Assembly: GCF_013373865.1 (NCBI RefSeq)
Contig: NC_050474.1
Location: 8,213,061-8,277,060, forward strand
Length of the DNA stretch: 64,000 nucleotides
DNA from: Monomorium pharaonis
Lineage: Eukaryota; Arthropoda; Insecta; Hymenoptera; Formicidae
Direction: 5' to 3'
The position numbers and the translations under genes were made by a program. The notes beneath the pieces are model-generated. The model made no database searches. It had not been told where the DNA came from and worked only from the letters and a program-made list of their open reading frames with translations. Below are positions 1-11,524 of the stretch, piece after piece. Each line of letters opens with the position of its first letter. Positions within the stretch are counted from its first letter, which is position 1.

Positions 1-560
1 GCGTAATTGTTTGGTGGTTGCGAATTTCGTAATTAAAATGTTTGGTGGTTTGTCTCGTCGTCAAAAAAGCTAAATGATTGCGTGGGACTTTTCATTAGGG
101 TTAGGTCATGTCACACTTTAGAATTTGCTGAACAAATTTTGTTTTTCTCTACCAATTTGACTTTGTAAGGGGTCATTCAATGCGTAATCGTTTGGTGGTC
201 GCAAATATCATAACAAAAACGTTTAGTGGTCATCCGTTTTTGTAAAAATTCGATAAAACCATTTTTGATTGGCATCATTGTAAAATCACTAAAAAAATAT
301 TATTTTTTATACAAATTCACTTTCAAAAACATTATTGGATATAAAATCGTTTGGTGGTTACGAATATATAAATTAAAACGTTTGGTGGTCAACCGTTTTC
401 TTTAATATTACAGAAAAAATGCTTCCGAATGGCCTTGCTGTAAAACTCCCTAGAACCATTTTAATTTTTCAAGCAAATTTACTTCGCAAAGGATTATTCG
501 ATGCGTAATTGTTTGGTGGTCGCAAATTTTATAAAAAAAACATTTGGTGGTTAACCGTTT
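1..560. repeat. Tandem array, about 160-bp unit
   Basis: Four diverged units begin near positions 5, 182, 342 and 503. Each carries two copies of the word GTTTGGTGGT (or one-base variants) about 30 bp apart, followed by a stretch ending near CCGTTTT. No coding frame follows the units. The array runs off the left edge, so its full extent is unknown. It could be a satellite or the inner tandem part of a larger element. Confidence 0.6.
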
Positions 561-595
561 CGTTAAAAAGTAAACAAAACCCGTTTGCGTTCTAT

Positions 596-1661
596 CCCAG
601 TGAACACATTTTATAGCGGCAATAACATGGAAGTTACATGTAATTTAACATTGTTATTCTTGTGATATGTAGGTGCTATATGACATGGAAATAACCTGTT
701 ACGTAATATTTGTTATATGCAAGTAATCTAGCTGTTATACATCGTTTTGGCGTTACAGTTATTCAACAAAAATTGTATAATCGTAACATAACACGTTTGT
801 ATCAATGTTATTACGGAACGATGCGTCGTAGTTGACTTAGAAATCAGACAACATTATAACATCCTGAATGACAGATCTATTTGATAATAAAAAAAATTAT
901 TATAAAGATGTTTTCAAAAATAACGGTTTGTCTACAATTACTGCGCACAAAAAATGCACAAAATCGAAATTCATCATGTGCTGAATAAAAACAGAATAAT
1001 AAATGTATACCATTCAATTTTTTCTTAGAATTACGATCTATATAGTTAACCATCTAATTAATCATTTGAACGCTTCAAAGATTAGTGCTAAATAGATCGC
1101 AATTTCCATCAAATTAATTATTAAGGTTATGGAAAAAGATAAATTTAACAATGAAATTAATAAGTAAATAAATTCATGCTATTTATTTTTAATATGTTTT
1201 GCAAAATTTAATTGCTTTTATAAAAAATAATATAGTTGCGTCAGTTTATAACATATAAGTATATGTAGACAATAACAAGTACCCATATCGATGAGTCAAA
1301 TTGGCGTAGCAGGTAGAGTACAAGGTTCGTCATCCTAAGGTCCCGGGTTCAAACCTAGCAGCGACAAGTACGAATAAAATAAAAAATTACATAATTTAAA
1401 TTTAATTAATTAATAAAAATTTATTCTAAATGTAGTGTGCTGTTGATAAAAATAATTTAAAAAAAATGAAATTTTTATTTTATTTTATTTTTCTTTGTAA
1501 CTGTTGTGTAACGGTTAGATAACATGTAATTATAACATGTTATATTGCTGAGTCGGAAATTGTAACTTACATGTAAGTTACGTGTAATTTCAGAGTAACG
1601 TAACCTGTTATATTCGGTTACATTGCTGTTACACTGCTGCTATATTACTGTGTTCACTGGG
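596..1661. mobile_element. Word-array inverted-repeat element 1
   Basis: The left end CCCAGTGAACACA is matched by the reverse complement at the right end, and both sides are flanked by AT (594-595 and 1662-1663), a candidate 2-bp target duplication. The inner flanks are arrays of variants of TTACATGTAA and TGTTACATTGCTG. No transposase frame is present, so it is non-autonomous. A tRNA-like segment lies at about 1295-1366. The ends resemble those of the elements at 7638, 6614, 16578 and 49076. Confidence 0.65.
1295..1366 (+). repeat. tRNA-like sequence (SINE or tRNA pseudogene)
   Basis: An A-box-like stretch (TGGCGTAGCAGGTAGAG) is followed by a clear B box, GGTTCAAACC, at tRNA-like spacing. 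The anticodon arm is weak (about three pairs), and no acceptor stem pairs well, so a working tRNA is unlikely. It sits inside the 596-1661 element. A tRNA-derived SINE head is the most likely origin. Confidence 0.5.
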
Positions 1662-1740
1662 ATAGGTATAAATTGGTGCTCGGATTGGTCGTTTGTTGGA
1701 CTCGTGTTAGCCCGGATCTACAATAGTGTAGTAAGCCTTA

Positions 1741-1981
1741 GGGCCACAGCACAAACTCTTTTATAACGCGTTACGTTACGTTAAGTACTGCATACGAACC
1801 TAAGTTGTACTTAAAATTTAACTTAAATCAACGCACAAAGAAATTCTTAACGTAAAAAAATAAGAACTTACGTTAAAAGTTTCTTTGTGCGTTGATGTAA
1901 GTTTAATTTTAAGTATGAACTTAGGTTTATGGAGCACTTAACGTAACGTAACGTGTTACGAAAAAGCTTGTGCGGTGGCTT
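1741..1981. mobile_element. 241-bp palindromic MITE, copy 1
   Basis: Near-perfect inverted repeat starting GGGCCACAGCACAAACTC and ending GCTTGTGCGGTGGC. It is flanked by TTA at 1738-1740 and 1982-1984. Two further copies of exactly 241 bp lie at 58506 and 58959. The 3-bp TTA/TAA duplication points to PIF/Harbinger-type mobilisation. No coding capacity. Confidence 0.75.
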
Positions 1982-1984
1982 TTA

Positions 1985-2637
1985 CATCAACGTGTTGTCA
2001 ACAAATAGATGTTGTCAGAAGGATAAAACATGTATAGTTAACTTATATTTTTATAAATAAATATGAAGTTTTACCATTTTTTTTATATTTTTTACTATTT
2101 TTATAATGCGCGCAAAATAGTATGTAGACTAACTTATTAAAAAATCTGTTTTTGCTCTGTTTGTATAAAATAAAAAATTTTTTAAATGTCATTTTTTATA
2201 ATCTTTTAGTTATTAATATGCCACATTGTTTCCATAAGTGTATTTTTTTTGTTCTGACGTTTTAATCTACGTTTCTTAAAGATTTAATTTACACTTTTGT
2301 CACTCTTTTGTTACATTATAATTAACTTTCCCTTTACACTTGATTTATGCTCCATTAATTGTAGAGATAAAAAAGATATGATGGGATATTATTTGGATGT
2401 AATAGGATATCGTAAGATATTAATGAATATCTTACAATATCTTATAATATTTTAAGATATTTTTTGGGATATCGAAATATATTAATAAGATATCATATGA
2501 TATCTTAAGATATTTTACGATATTTTAAGATATTTTTGTAGGATATCCCGGGAGCTACTCATTGAGATATCCGTGGGATTGCCTTCGTCTGTCTGGGATA
2601 ATTTGGGATATCCTCAGGATAAAGTGTGCTGTGTGGG
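1985..2637. mobile_element. GATATC-word element, right-hand part (copy 1)
   Basis: This stretch aligns with 7250-7635 plus 12268-12513, the same element at a second place. Its last 250 bp are an array of variants of GGATATC and TAAGATATTTT, ending GTGTGCTGTGTGGG. The matching left end is not found here, so the copy is truncated or obscured by the upstream insertions. It supplies the uninterrupted sequence against which the insertion at 7638 can be read. No coding frame. Confidence 0.65.
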
Positions 2638-2719
2638 TTACGGCCGGCTAGGCCGTTATTTGTTCTCGGAAGTCTGTATTAAATTAAATCTCTCTGATAA
2701 AAGCGTGTGAGACATTAAA

Positions 2720-4132
2720 GTGGATAGACCTAACCTCCCCGGTGGGCTGGGGCCGGCGGATGGCCACGTGCCATCCCCGCCTTCGCCTCCATATGAAGAG
2801 ATATCGAACGATCTGAAGAAATTTTGCACACAAATCAGTAAAAATATGTCTCAAGAAGAAGTCATGGATATAAGCCCGGTGGAAATAACGTCTGCAAAGA
2901 GAGCTCTTTCAACAGAAGGTGAGTCGGACAATCGTCAGCCTCCCCCCAAAAATCAAAAGAAGATCCGAAAGCCCCCTTCCAAGGAGGCTAAGGAACATGA
3001 GGCAGCCTCAACTTCATCTGAAATAGTGACCGGCACGCAGTCCAAGGACCTCCCAGTGAAATATGGTGCCTTTACAAAGGCCCCATATGTTTTACACTTT
3101 AGACTGCCCTCCTCAAAGACGGACAAGGAAAAGACGAGAAAGAGGACCTCCCTGCTAAAGGTATCAAAAATGCTTGCTAATGCCAACGTCAAATTTTTGA
3201 ATCTAAGAAACTATTCGTTCGACATGTGGGTGGCTACTTTTCCCACGAAAACGGCAGCTAATGCAGTACTCTCTAATAAATATATAAAAGATGCAGGCTT
3301 TGCTGTTTTTATTCCGGCATACAAGCTAACACGCAAGATGGTCATCAGAAATATTCCTATAGAATTTTCTCTAGAAGAAATAAAGAAGGCAATAGAGGAG
3401 GAAAACTCCGACATTATGATACATAATATTTTTAGATTAAAGAAGAAGGATCGCACCACTGCCCTATGGACCGACTCAGAAAATATATGTGTGCAAAAAA
3501 TGGGGGAGGACATCCCAGAGAGCCTCCTTATCATGCGCACAATAAACACAGTCACACCCTACATCTCATCGGTCAGACTATGTTATAAATGTGGCTATTT
3601 TGGTCACATTAGCAAATACTGCGAAAGGAATCCAAGATGTCTTCAATGTGGAGAGAGTGATCACCAAAGCTCAAAGGATCAGCCGTGCCAAAAGGAAAAA
3701 AAATGCATAAACTGCTCCGGTTCTCATTCAACCACAGATAGAGAGTGCCCTCTTTACGTTAGAAACGCTGAAATAGCAAGAGTGATGGCTTATGATAATC
3801 TCTTTGAGGCCAAAACTCTGGTTATCAGGCAAGAAAAGAAGACACCTGTAATAACACCGCCGAAAACAATCAAGAATTTTCCCCTTCTCCCACAAAAGAA
3901 GGGAGTGTCTTTGGTCGACAATCCGGCTATGTTCCAGTCATCAGTCAAGAGCGATCGGTTATGGACACAATTATTCACCCATTGCGCGGCAGAGGTTAAG
4001 GCTAGAGCGTACCGCCTGCTGGACTGGCTGCTGGAATTAGAAGAAATTGATGACCTATTTGACAGGATGGAGAAGACTTTGGAAAACCACAAGATAGTAG
4101 TGGAACACACAAAACAAAAAGTTAGGCAATAA
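2720..4132 (+). CDS. Retrotransposon ORF1 (Gag-like, three zinc knuckles)
   Basis: A 470-residue open frame without breaks. The first 100 residues are polar and low in structure (Pro, Ser, Lys, Glu rich); the middle is a likely RNA-recognition-type fold; near residues 287-345 come three Cys-rich knuckles, the first CYKCGYFGHISKYC (CX2CX4HX4C), then CLQCGESDHQ... and CINCSGSH.... The conserved MAYDN segment follows the last knuckle, as in other I/jockey ORF1 proteins. Such proteins bind element RNA and form the RNP used in target-primed reverse transcription. ORF1 is open although ORF2 of the same copy is not. The start is the first ATG of the frame. Confidence 0.85.
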   Translation: MDRPNLPGGLGPADGHVPSPPSPPYEEISNDLKKFCTQISKNMSQEEVMDISPVEITSAKRALSTEGESDNRQPPPKNQKKIRKPPSKEAKEHEAASTSSEIVTGTQSKDLPVKYGAFTKAPYVLHFRLPSSKTDKEKTRKRTSLLKVSKMLANANVKFLNLRNYSFDMWVATFPTKTAANAVLSNKYIKDAGFAVFIPAYKLTRKMVIRNIPIEFSLEEIKKAIEEENSDIMIHNIFRLKKKDRTTALWTDSENICVQKMGEDIPESLLIMRTINTVTPYISSVRLCYKCGYFGHISKYCERNPRCLQCGESDHQSSKDQPCQKEKKCINCSGSHSTTDRECPLYVRNAEIARVMAYDNLFEAKTLVIRQEKKTPVITPPKTIKNFPLLPQKKGVSLVDNPAMFQSSVKSDRLWTQLFTHCAAEVKARAYRLLDWLLELEEIDDLFDRMEKTLENHKIVVEHTKQKVRQ

Positions 4133-4139
4133 TCTTAAA

Positions 4140-4498
4140 TATAATTTGAATACATAAGGAAAAAGGAGAAAGAGAGAGAGGAAGGAAAGGAATTTTCTCT
4201 TTTCTTTTCTCTCTATATATCTTGTTCAGAGAACTTAAAGAAGAATTTTATATATATATATCTTTTTTTTCTTTTTCCCTTTCTTTCTCTCCCCTCCCCT
4301 TTATCTTTTATTTATATTTTTTTCTTTTCTCTTTTCTTTTTCTTCCTTCTCTTTTTCTTCTTTATCTTTTTTTTATTTTGTTTTCATTCCTTTTTCATAT
4401 TTTTTTATTTATTTTATTTTTTTATATTTTTATTTTTATTAGGATATACCAATCCCTGCTTTTGTTACAAAACTCACATAATTTAAATCCTAACCATA
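4140..4498 (+). other. ORF1-ORF2 spacer, pyrimidine-rich
   Basis: About 360 bp between the two retrotransposon ORFs. It starts with a purine-rich GA run and continues as a long T/C-rich tract. It has an open frame of Phe/Leu/Ser low-complexity residues, which I regard as a by-product of composition. No other feature seen. Confidence 0.5.
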
Positions 4499-7129
4499 AT
4501 GGCTTACGGCAGAATATCTAATTCGGATAACTGCAATAACTTTAATTTTATTCAATGGAACGCAAAATCTCTATTACATAGGTTCCACGATATGGAAAAG
4601 CAGAGCACAATTTATAAGGCATTTGTTATTTCAGAGACTTGGCTAACTAATCAAAATACTTTCCTCTTGAGAGGATTTGACATAATTAGGAAGGACAGAG
4701 AGAACAGAAAAGGCGGCGGAGTGGCGATAATTGTGTCTCACTCTCTTAAGTATCGAGCCATCCAGATACCATACGATTGCTTAGGCAAGATAGAGGTTTG
4801 TGCGGCGGAAATTTTTCTTGTCGGTGAGTCTTTAATACTAATAGCATGTTACCGCCCTCCTAATTTAGGAGTTATTACAGATGACGAATGGAGTAGATTT
4901 ATTAATCAATTTGGAAACCATATTTTGGTTATTTTTGCCGGAGATTTTAATGCTCACAATGGGCATTGGGGCTTGAATTATTCATGCCCAAACGGTAGAA
5001 ATTTATGATCGGCTATTGAGGATTCGGATTTTGCACTGGTTGGGGATGGTTCTCCAACTTTTTGTGGTGACGCTATTAGAAGCCCTTCTACTATCGACCT
5101 CACTATTTGTCATGTATCTATGCTACCTAAAATCTAAAGAACGGTCCTCCCAGACGCATGGGGTAGCGATCATTTCCCGATCTGTGTCGAAACATTCTAT
5201 TCCCAAAATATAGCAAAAAACCGATGAAAAGGCCCCCACTATATAATAAGTCAACCAACTGGAAAAATTTCCAAATAATTATGGATGCTGATGTCAAAAA
5301 TCTTATTACAGACCAAGAAAATGATGTTCTTAGTATATACACTAAGCATATACACAACTTTTGTGGCCTCAATCGAAAAGGCTGTAAAGGAAGCATCAGC
5401 CCCGCTTAAGGACCGCCTTTCCATAGGCCCTCCTCCGTGCTTATGGTGGTCAAGAGAATGCGACAATCTCGTCAATGATAGAAAACTGGCATGGCACAGA
5501 TTTAACATCACGAGAAATTACGAAGATTTTGAGCGCTACAAACAGCAATGTGCATTAACGAAAAAAGGACTGCGCAGAATTAAATATGAAAAGTTTAAAG
5601 AATTCAATGAATCAATTAAAAAAGACACCAGCCCAACATTTATCTGGAACACTGTTAAAAAATTTGATTCAAGATGGAACCGTATTGAAAACAGTCAGTC
5701 AATATCCGAAGATAAGATTGAAACAATCTCCAAACAAATAGACGAACTCTTTCCCCCTTGGGTCCCTCCCCCCACGCCAGATCTTATGTCTCCAGGATCA
5801 GATAACTTTATGGACCTTCCTTTTACTCACGAGGAACTAACTTGGGCTATAGAGTCAGTTAACGTGAAATCGAGTCCAGGTATCGATAGAATTGATTACA
5901 AAATTATTAAAAATTTCTCCCCGATGGGCAGATCGGTTCTTCTTAGAATTTTTAATCTGATTTTTAGAAAAGGTCTTTTTCCAGAAGAATGGAGGAAATA
6001 TCTAGTTTGCTTCATTCCTAAAACAGGCAAAAACAAGTTCCGCCCAATTTCGTTGTCATCGTACCTAGGAAAGATAATGGAAAGAATGATTACCAATCGT
6101 CTTCTTTGGTGGTTGGAAGTCAATAACGTTCTCCCGTCCTCACAATTTGGCTTCCGTAAGCAAAAATCCTGTATGGATAATTTGTCAATTCTTTACGCTG
6201 ATATTATTGGGGGTTTTGAAGAAAAGAGGAATGTTCCTGCGGTTTTCCTAGACATCAAGGCCGCCTATGACAACGTTCTACCGAATATATTAATCAATAA
6301 TTTACTGGAAATAGGTATTCCTCCTCTTACTCGTCAATTTATATTTAATTTAACATCTTTTAGGCGTGTATCTTGTCGATTTCAGGAATTAGACGTCAAA
6401 AGATATGCATATAAAGGCCTTCCGCAAGGAAGTGTCTTAAGTCCTATTCTATACACACTGTATGTCCAAGATTTGGATAGATATTGCCAGAAGGAAATTA
6501 ATATTTTACAATATGCCGACGATGTCTGTCTCTACTCCTCCCAATTCTCGGAGAACGGAGGAATCAGGGCCCTTGAGGCTTCAGGCAAAAGAATTAATAT
6601 ATTCCTGTCACATTCCACACAGCACACTTTATCCTAGGAATGTCCCTAGGATGTCATTTTGGGATATCGCAATATCGTTGGATATCCGTGGACCGTCTGC
6701 GATATCCAAGGGATATCCAAGGGATGCACAAATATCCACCGATTTGACATCCTGCAGATATCTCAAACGATATCTAGAGGATGTCCAAGGGATTTCCTGA
6801 GATATCGTAATATACCCTAGTAAAAAAATTTGTTAGAATTAAAAAAATTATTTTCAGGATTTCTGATAAATATTCCAATTTTTTATAAGAATTGAAACAT
6901 TTCTCGGAAAAACTTTAAAAATAAAAAATTGTGATTAATTTAGAAAATTTTTGAATATTTCTAAGTATTTTTGAGAGTTTCTAAGAATTGAAAAAAACTT
7001 GAACAAAAAATAAAAAATTCTAATTATTTTTACGGTAATCTTGTAAAAGGAAGAAGACTATAACAACATGTTTCAGCCAAGCCACAGTCGTACCCGTTAA
7101 AGCATGTTTAATCTCTATATCTGAAAAAA

Positions 7130-7200
7130 CGGTCACCCATCTAAGTGTCAACCATCGCCGACGTTGCTTGACTTCGAAGACCGTACGCATCCTAACGCCA
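7130..7200 (-). ncRNA. 5S rRNA-derived sequence (pseudogene or SINE3-like)
   Basis: Read on the minus strand, this contains AAGCAACGTCGG, a diverged middle, then ACTTAGATGGGTGACCG, in the order and spacing of the internal control region of animal 5S rRNA genes. The sequence upstream (TCTTCGAAGTC) also fits the 5S core; the 5' and 3' ends of the gene are not recognisable. It is therefore a fragment or the 5S-derived head of a SINE, not a working 5S gene. It lies inside the GATATC-word element. Confidence 0.7.
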
Positions 7201-8440
7201 CGTGATAATCCATGAACACTTCTTGTCTATGCATACATATTTGTTATGCATACATATCATTACAATAGATGTTATCAGAAGGATGAAATATGTATAGTTA
7301 AATTATATTTTTATGAATAAATATGAAGTTTTAGTTTTTTATTCATTTTTACATATGCGTGCAAAATAGCATGTGGAATAACTTATTAAAAAGTTTGTTT
7401 TTGCTCTGTTTGTATAAAATCAAAAAAATTTTTTAATGTCATTTTTTATAATTTTTTAGTATTATTAATATATACCACATTATTTCGATAAGTGTACTTT
7501 CTTTATGTTCTGTTTTAATTTACGTTTCTTAGAGATTTAATTAACGCTTTTGTCACTCGTTTATTATATTATAATTCACTTTTCTTTTACACTTGATTTA
7601 CGCTCTATTAATTGTAGAGATAAAGGATATGATGGAACCCAGCAAACACCAAATATAAATGCAATATAACGTGAGAGTAACATGTAATATAACAGACGTT
7701 ACACTTTATTTATATTATAGTTACGAAACTTTACTACATATATGTGATGTAACAAAGTTATGAAGCTATAATATTACTTTGTTATTTGTATGTTACAATA
7801 ACCGGACAGTGATGTAACCACAATGTTGCGTGGTTACACAACAATTGTTTTACTTATGTTATATAAATATTATAAAATTTGAATTTTGTGAGACTCTAAC
7901 CTCAATCGCACAACGTACATCTCGTGCATTAGGCGCGCTTTCCCCTAGTGGATGCTATAATGACGAAAGAGAGACGTTGTTTTCTTGCAACTTGACTTTA
8001 ATCAGGTAATCCTTTATGTTTTTTAAGTCAACATTTATTAAAGATTATATAAAAAGGTGTAGAAAATGTTGCTGCATTTAATTAACATATATTAATTTTC
8101 TTATATATAATATACATCATAGATAACTTGTTATAATCTTTCCTACATGTTTTGTAGGTTATGTTTAGTCAGCAACAACAATATAGATTTATAAGTTATA
8201 ACCGCCTTTATATATTTTTTATTTTTGATATTACATGTTAATTCGATGCAACATGTATTGTGGAATTGACGGTACATTGATAATTATACAATTTAGATCC
8301 ATCATACAATTTCGATAAAATTGTATACGCTGCTTATTCGATGCATTTTTGCACAAAATGAACAAAAAAGTATGGCAGATAAAAGTTCTACTCTATCTTG
8401 CGAAGCAATAAATTTATCGTTAAAGTTAAAACTAACAGAT

Positions 8441-10518
8441 ATGTATATTATCAAATCTATTATTGACAAAATGTATAGCGATATGTTTCTTGTTTTGATC
8501 TGCACAACTACATATTTTTATATTTAAATAATGTATTTCTTAAGTAAATTTAAAGATAATTTATTATTCGGGCTGCTAGTTTTACATACATTTCTGCAAA
8601 AGTCACATAGCATATGTGTAAATCATACAATATATAAAGGCAGTTATAAACTTATAAATATAATTTATAAAGACGTATCATATTAAAACTAATTTTATAT
8701 TACAGGATTCTGCCAATTATTCCTACATCATTCGGACAACTGTTCTTCTTAAAATTTAAAAGAACGTAAAGAATAACTGAAGTTTATAAAAGTTGAAGAA
8801 ATTTTCACAAGGATTAGAACAGGTAAGAATAAATTATAGCCATTATATGTTTTTAGAATAAAACCCAGCAAATTAGAGATAGGAATAATCAAATGTTCCT
8901 TCTCAAGTTCCACTTTTGTGCACATTTCCAGAATAATCATACGCACATTCACTGGTCATTCTTAAATTATTCTATAAATAAAAATATCTTATTTTGTCTT
9001 TCGTCTCATATATGCCTATTTTGTAGTCTTTCGTCTTATATATGCCTCAATTTACAAACAATTAAGTTAGAGAATCAAAAATATAAATAAAAATTCTGAA
9101 TGTGATCATTGTGAATGTATGAAAAGAATTGTATTAATTAGAATAAATTATTTTGGGAACAACAGAGTATTTAAATACTTACTTTTTAGTTTTTAATGTA
9201 ACTAAGAGCTTTATCAGTATAATTCTGAGGCGTATATCTGGCTGACACAAAATGCATAACAGTTACTAAATGACTAAGACCTACAGATAATCTTTGACAT
9301 TCATAAACATATTTCCTATATTACAGCCTGCGACCACATCATCGGCAGGTTAGTTGAGTGACATTAGTCTGTATACTTTGTTGTAATTGTTTCAGATCAG
9401 ATTTCGCTTTTTATTTATTTTAGTAATCTAAAAAAGATGGTTGTACGATACCTTTAAGAGTCACATAGTTGCAATACAATATTAAAATAAAATTATAACA
9501 TTTGTCATTATTCTCTTACCTAGCCTGCCATAAGATAATGACATACTTGAAGAACTAGGAGGTACACCTTTGGATAATCCTTTTGATATGAATTGCTCTG
9601 CCAATTCTTTATATAATGGTTCGCTAAGCTTAAACAGAGACAAACTTCGGTGAATTTTTTATCAATAGCATACACCAGCTTACAAGAAAGAGAATTTTGG
9701 TGTAACAGCCAACAATTTTTTAATAATGTATTAATAAAATTTCTTACTGCTTCTCTTTAAAATTCGAATAATAAATATGATAATAATGATAATCTCATCA
9801 AATTGCTTGTTCTTTATTAAATCTTTTGCGAAGGTTTTCTCGAAACAAGTTAGATTGTAATATAGATATTTTCTCACACAAAAAAATAAACTGTTCACTT
9901 CATCCTATAACTTTTTTGGTAAAATTATGTTATTTGATACCTTCAAGGTCCACATATTCTGTTCGGCACACTGTAAATTCCAAGCTGTGAGGTTAATCTC
10001 TCTTTTATATCTTTCTTTCCTTACTCGTCTACTCTTTCTTCTACTTTAATCTCAAATAAAGTGTTTCTTCCTTTCTTGCTTTTAATATAACTAAAAATAA
10101 AACATAACACAAAGTATTAATCTTATCTCAGAATACTTACTCCATACAAAAAAATAAAAATTTTGTGAGACTTATCTGATTATACAACCCATTGTGTTAG
10201 ACTAAACTTCAAATTAAGCACAGTCGTATTTTCCTTCACGATGTAAAATATGCAAATTATGCATAAAACTAAAAACTGACTCGCTGCTAACCTCGCGCAC
10301 GTCATCATGTTGCGGCGTTGCGTCGGTTGCGCGTGCACCAGCGTGCAAAATAGCGAGATGCGTACATGCGCATGACGGTTTATTCGTACCAATCCTCGAA
10401 TATTCTAAATACGTATTTAATGTTCTATATATGAATTAGTGTATTGGTGAGCGTTATATAATATTATTTATTATTTTCTTTTTACAGAAAACTGAACTTA
10501 AATGGAAGCGCTTGCACT
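8441..10518. other. AT-rich interior without recognisable genes
   Basis: Inside the 4.6 kb element. Short open frames only, none with a recognisable motif; no RNA gene or strong repeat seen. Confidence 0.5.
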
Positions 10519-10526
10519 CATGTCAC

Positions 10527-11524
10527 CAGGGGCTGTAATCTCTTATGTATTTTTCGTGACCAGCGTTTGTTGCGCCACCGCTGTAAGCGAACCCGCCGAA
10601 CCGAACTAAAATGCAATATGGCCGTCTAAAATCAACATGGCCGTAGTAATGAGTTCCGTTCAACAAGCAAAGTAAAGTGAAGCAAAGCTTACGAGCGAAG
10701 AAGGAGGTTATTTCTTACGAACGGAATAATTTAAAACTGATGGTATGTAATCGCAATTCCGCTTACAGAAACAGCTTTTTTCTCGCTGCGATTTAATTTG
10801 TGGTATGGTATAAAGAGACTTTTTTTTTTAGACACCAGTAACTGTTCCAATGTGTACACCAGCCTTCGACACCATATAGAATAAAGATGCTGTCAGAGGA
10901 GTTAGATGAGGGAGCTACAACCAAGAAAAAGCAATCTGTGATCACATTACTTAGCTTCGACAAACGATGACCTAAGTTCAACTGATTGTAGGCTCTTACG
11001 TCCACGTGGAATCAGCTGCTCCTTTGCAACTTGCAACAGGCTAAGGCTGCGTTCCGATATTAATTGTCAGTACTGAAAATCTACAGTATATGTGACGTAA
11101 ACTATAGATTTTCAGTACTGGCAGTGAATATCGAAACGCAGCCTAAGTTACGAAGAAGCAGCTGATTCCACATGAACGTAAGAAAGAGGCTACAATCAGT
11201 TGAACTTTGGTCATCGTTTGTCGAAGCTGAAGGAGAAACAACGTGATTTAGAGAATAAGGTGCTCTGTCACATAGAATGTAATTCTATTATAAAAACATG
11301 TAATGGTTCCATAAAATAAATAAGTTCAAAAAATTTATTAAATATTAATTTGAATGTGTATGTATGTGCATGTGTGTACGTACGGGTCAATGGATGGGAA
11401 GGGGAGTGAGGTGAAAGGGGAAAGAGCGGCCATATTGCATTTTAGTTCGGTTCGGCGGGTTCGCTTACAGCGGTGGCGCAACAAACGCTGGTCACGAAAA
11501 ATACATAAGAGATTACAGCCCCTG
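10527..11524. mobile_element. Non-autonomous hAT element, 998 bp
   Basis: Inverted repeats of roughly 105 bp begin CAGGGGCTGTAATCTCTTAT. They are flanked by an exact 8-bp duplication, CATGTCAC (10519-10526 and 11525-11532). CAGGG-type ends plus 8-bp duplications are the hAT signature. The inside holds a second palindrome (about 10960-11240) with a 99-bp MITE at its centre. No transposase. Confidence 0.85.
11045..11143. mobile_element. 99-bp MITE with TAA duplication
   Basis: Inverted repeats GGCTGCGTTCCGATATT and AATATCGAAACGCAGCC with TAA on both sides (11042-11044, 11144-11146). It sits at the centre of a longer palindrome inside the hAT element. A related end (GGCTGCGTTCAGATAT) occurs near 47817. 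Confidence 0.75.

Noticed and set aside
1..560. CRISPR-like array
   Set aside because: The repeated words are about 10 bp, spacing is irregular, units are similar throughout rather than unique spacers, and the sequence is eukaryotic.
4222..4497. Phe/Leu-rich frame that looks like a membrane protein
   Set aside because: It is a T/C-rich spacer between the retrotransposon ORFs; the hydrophobic residues come from composition.
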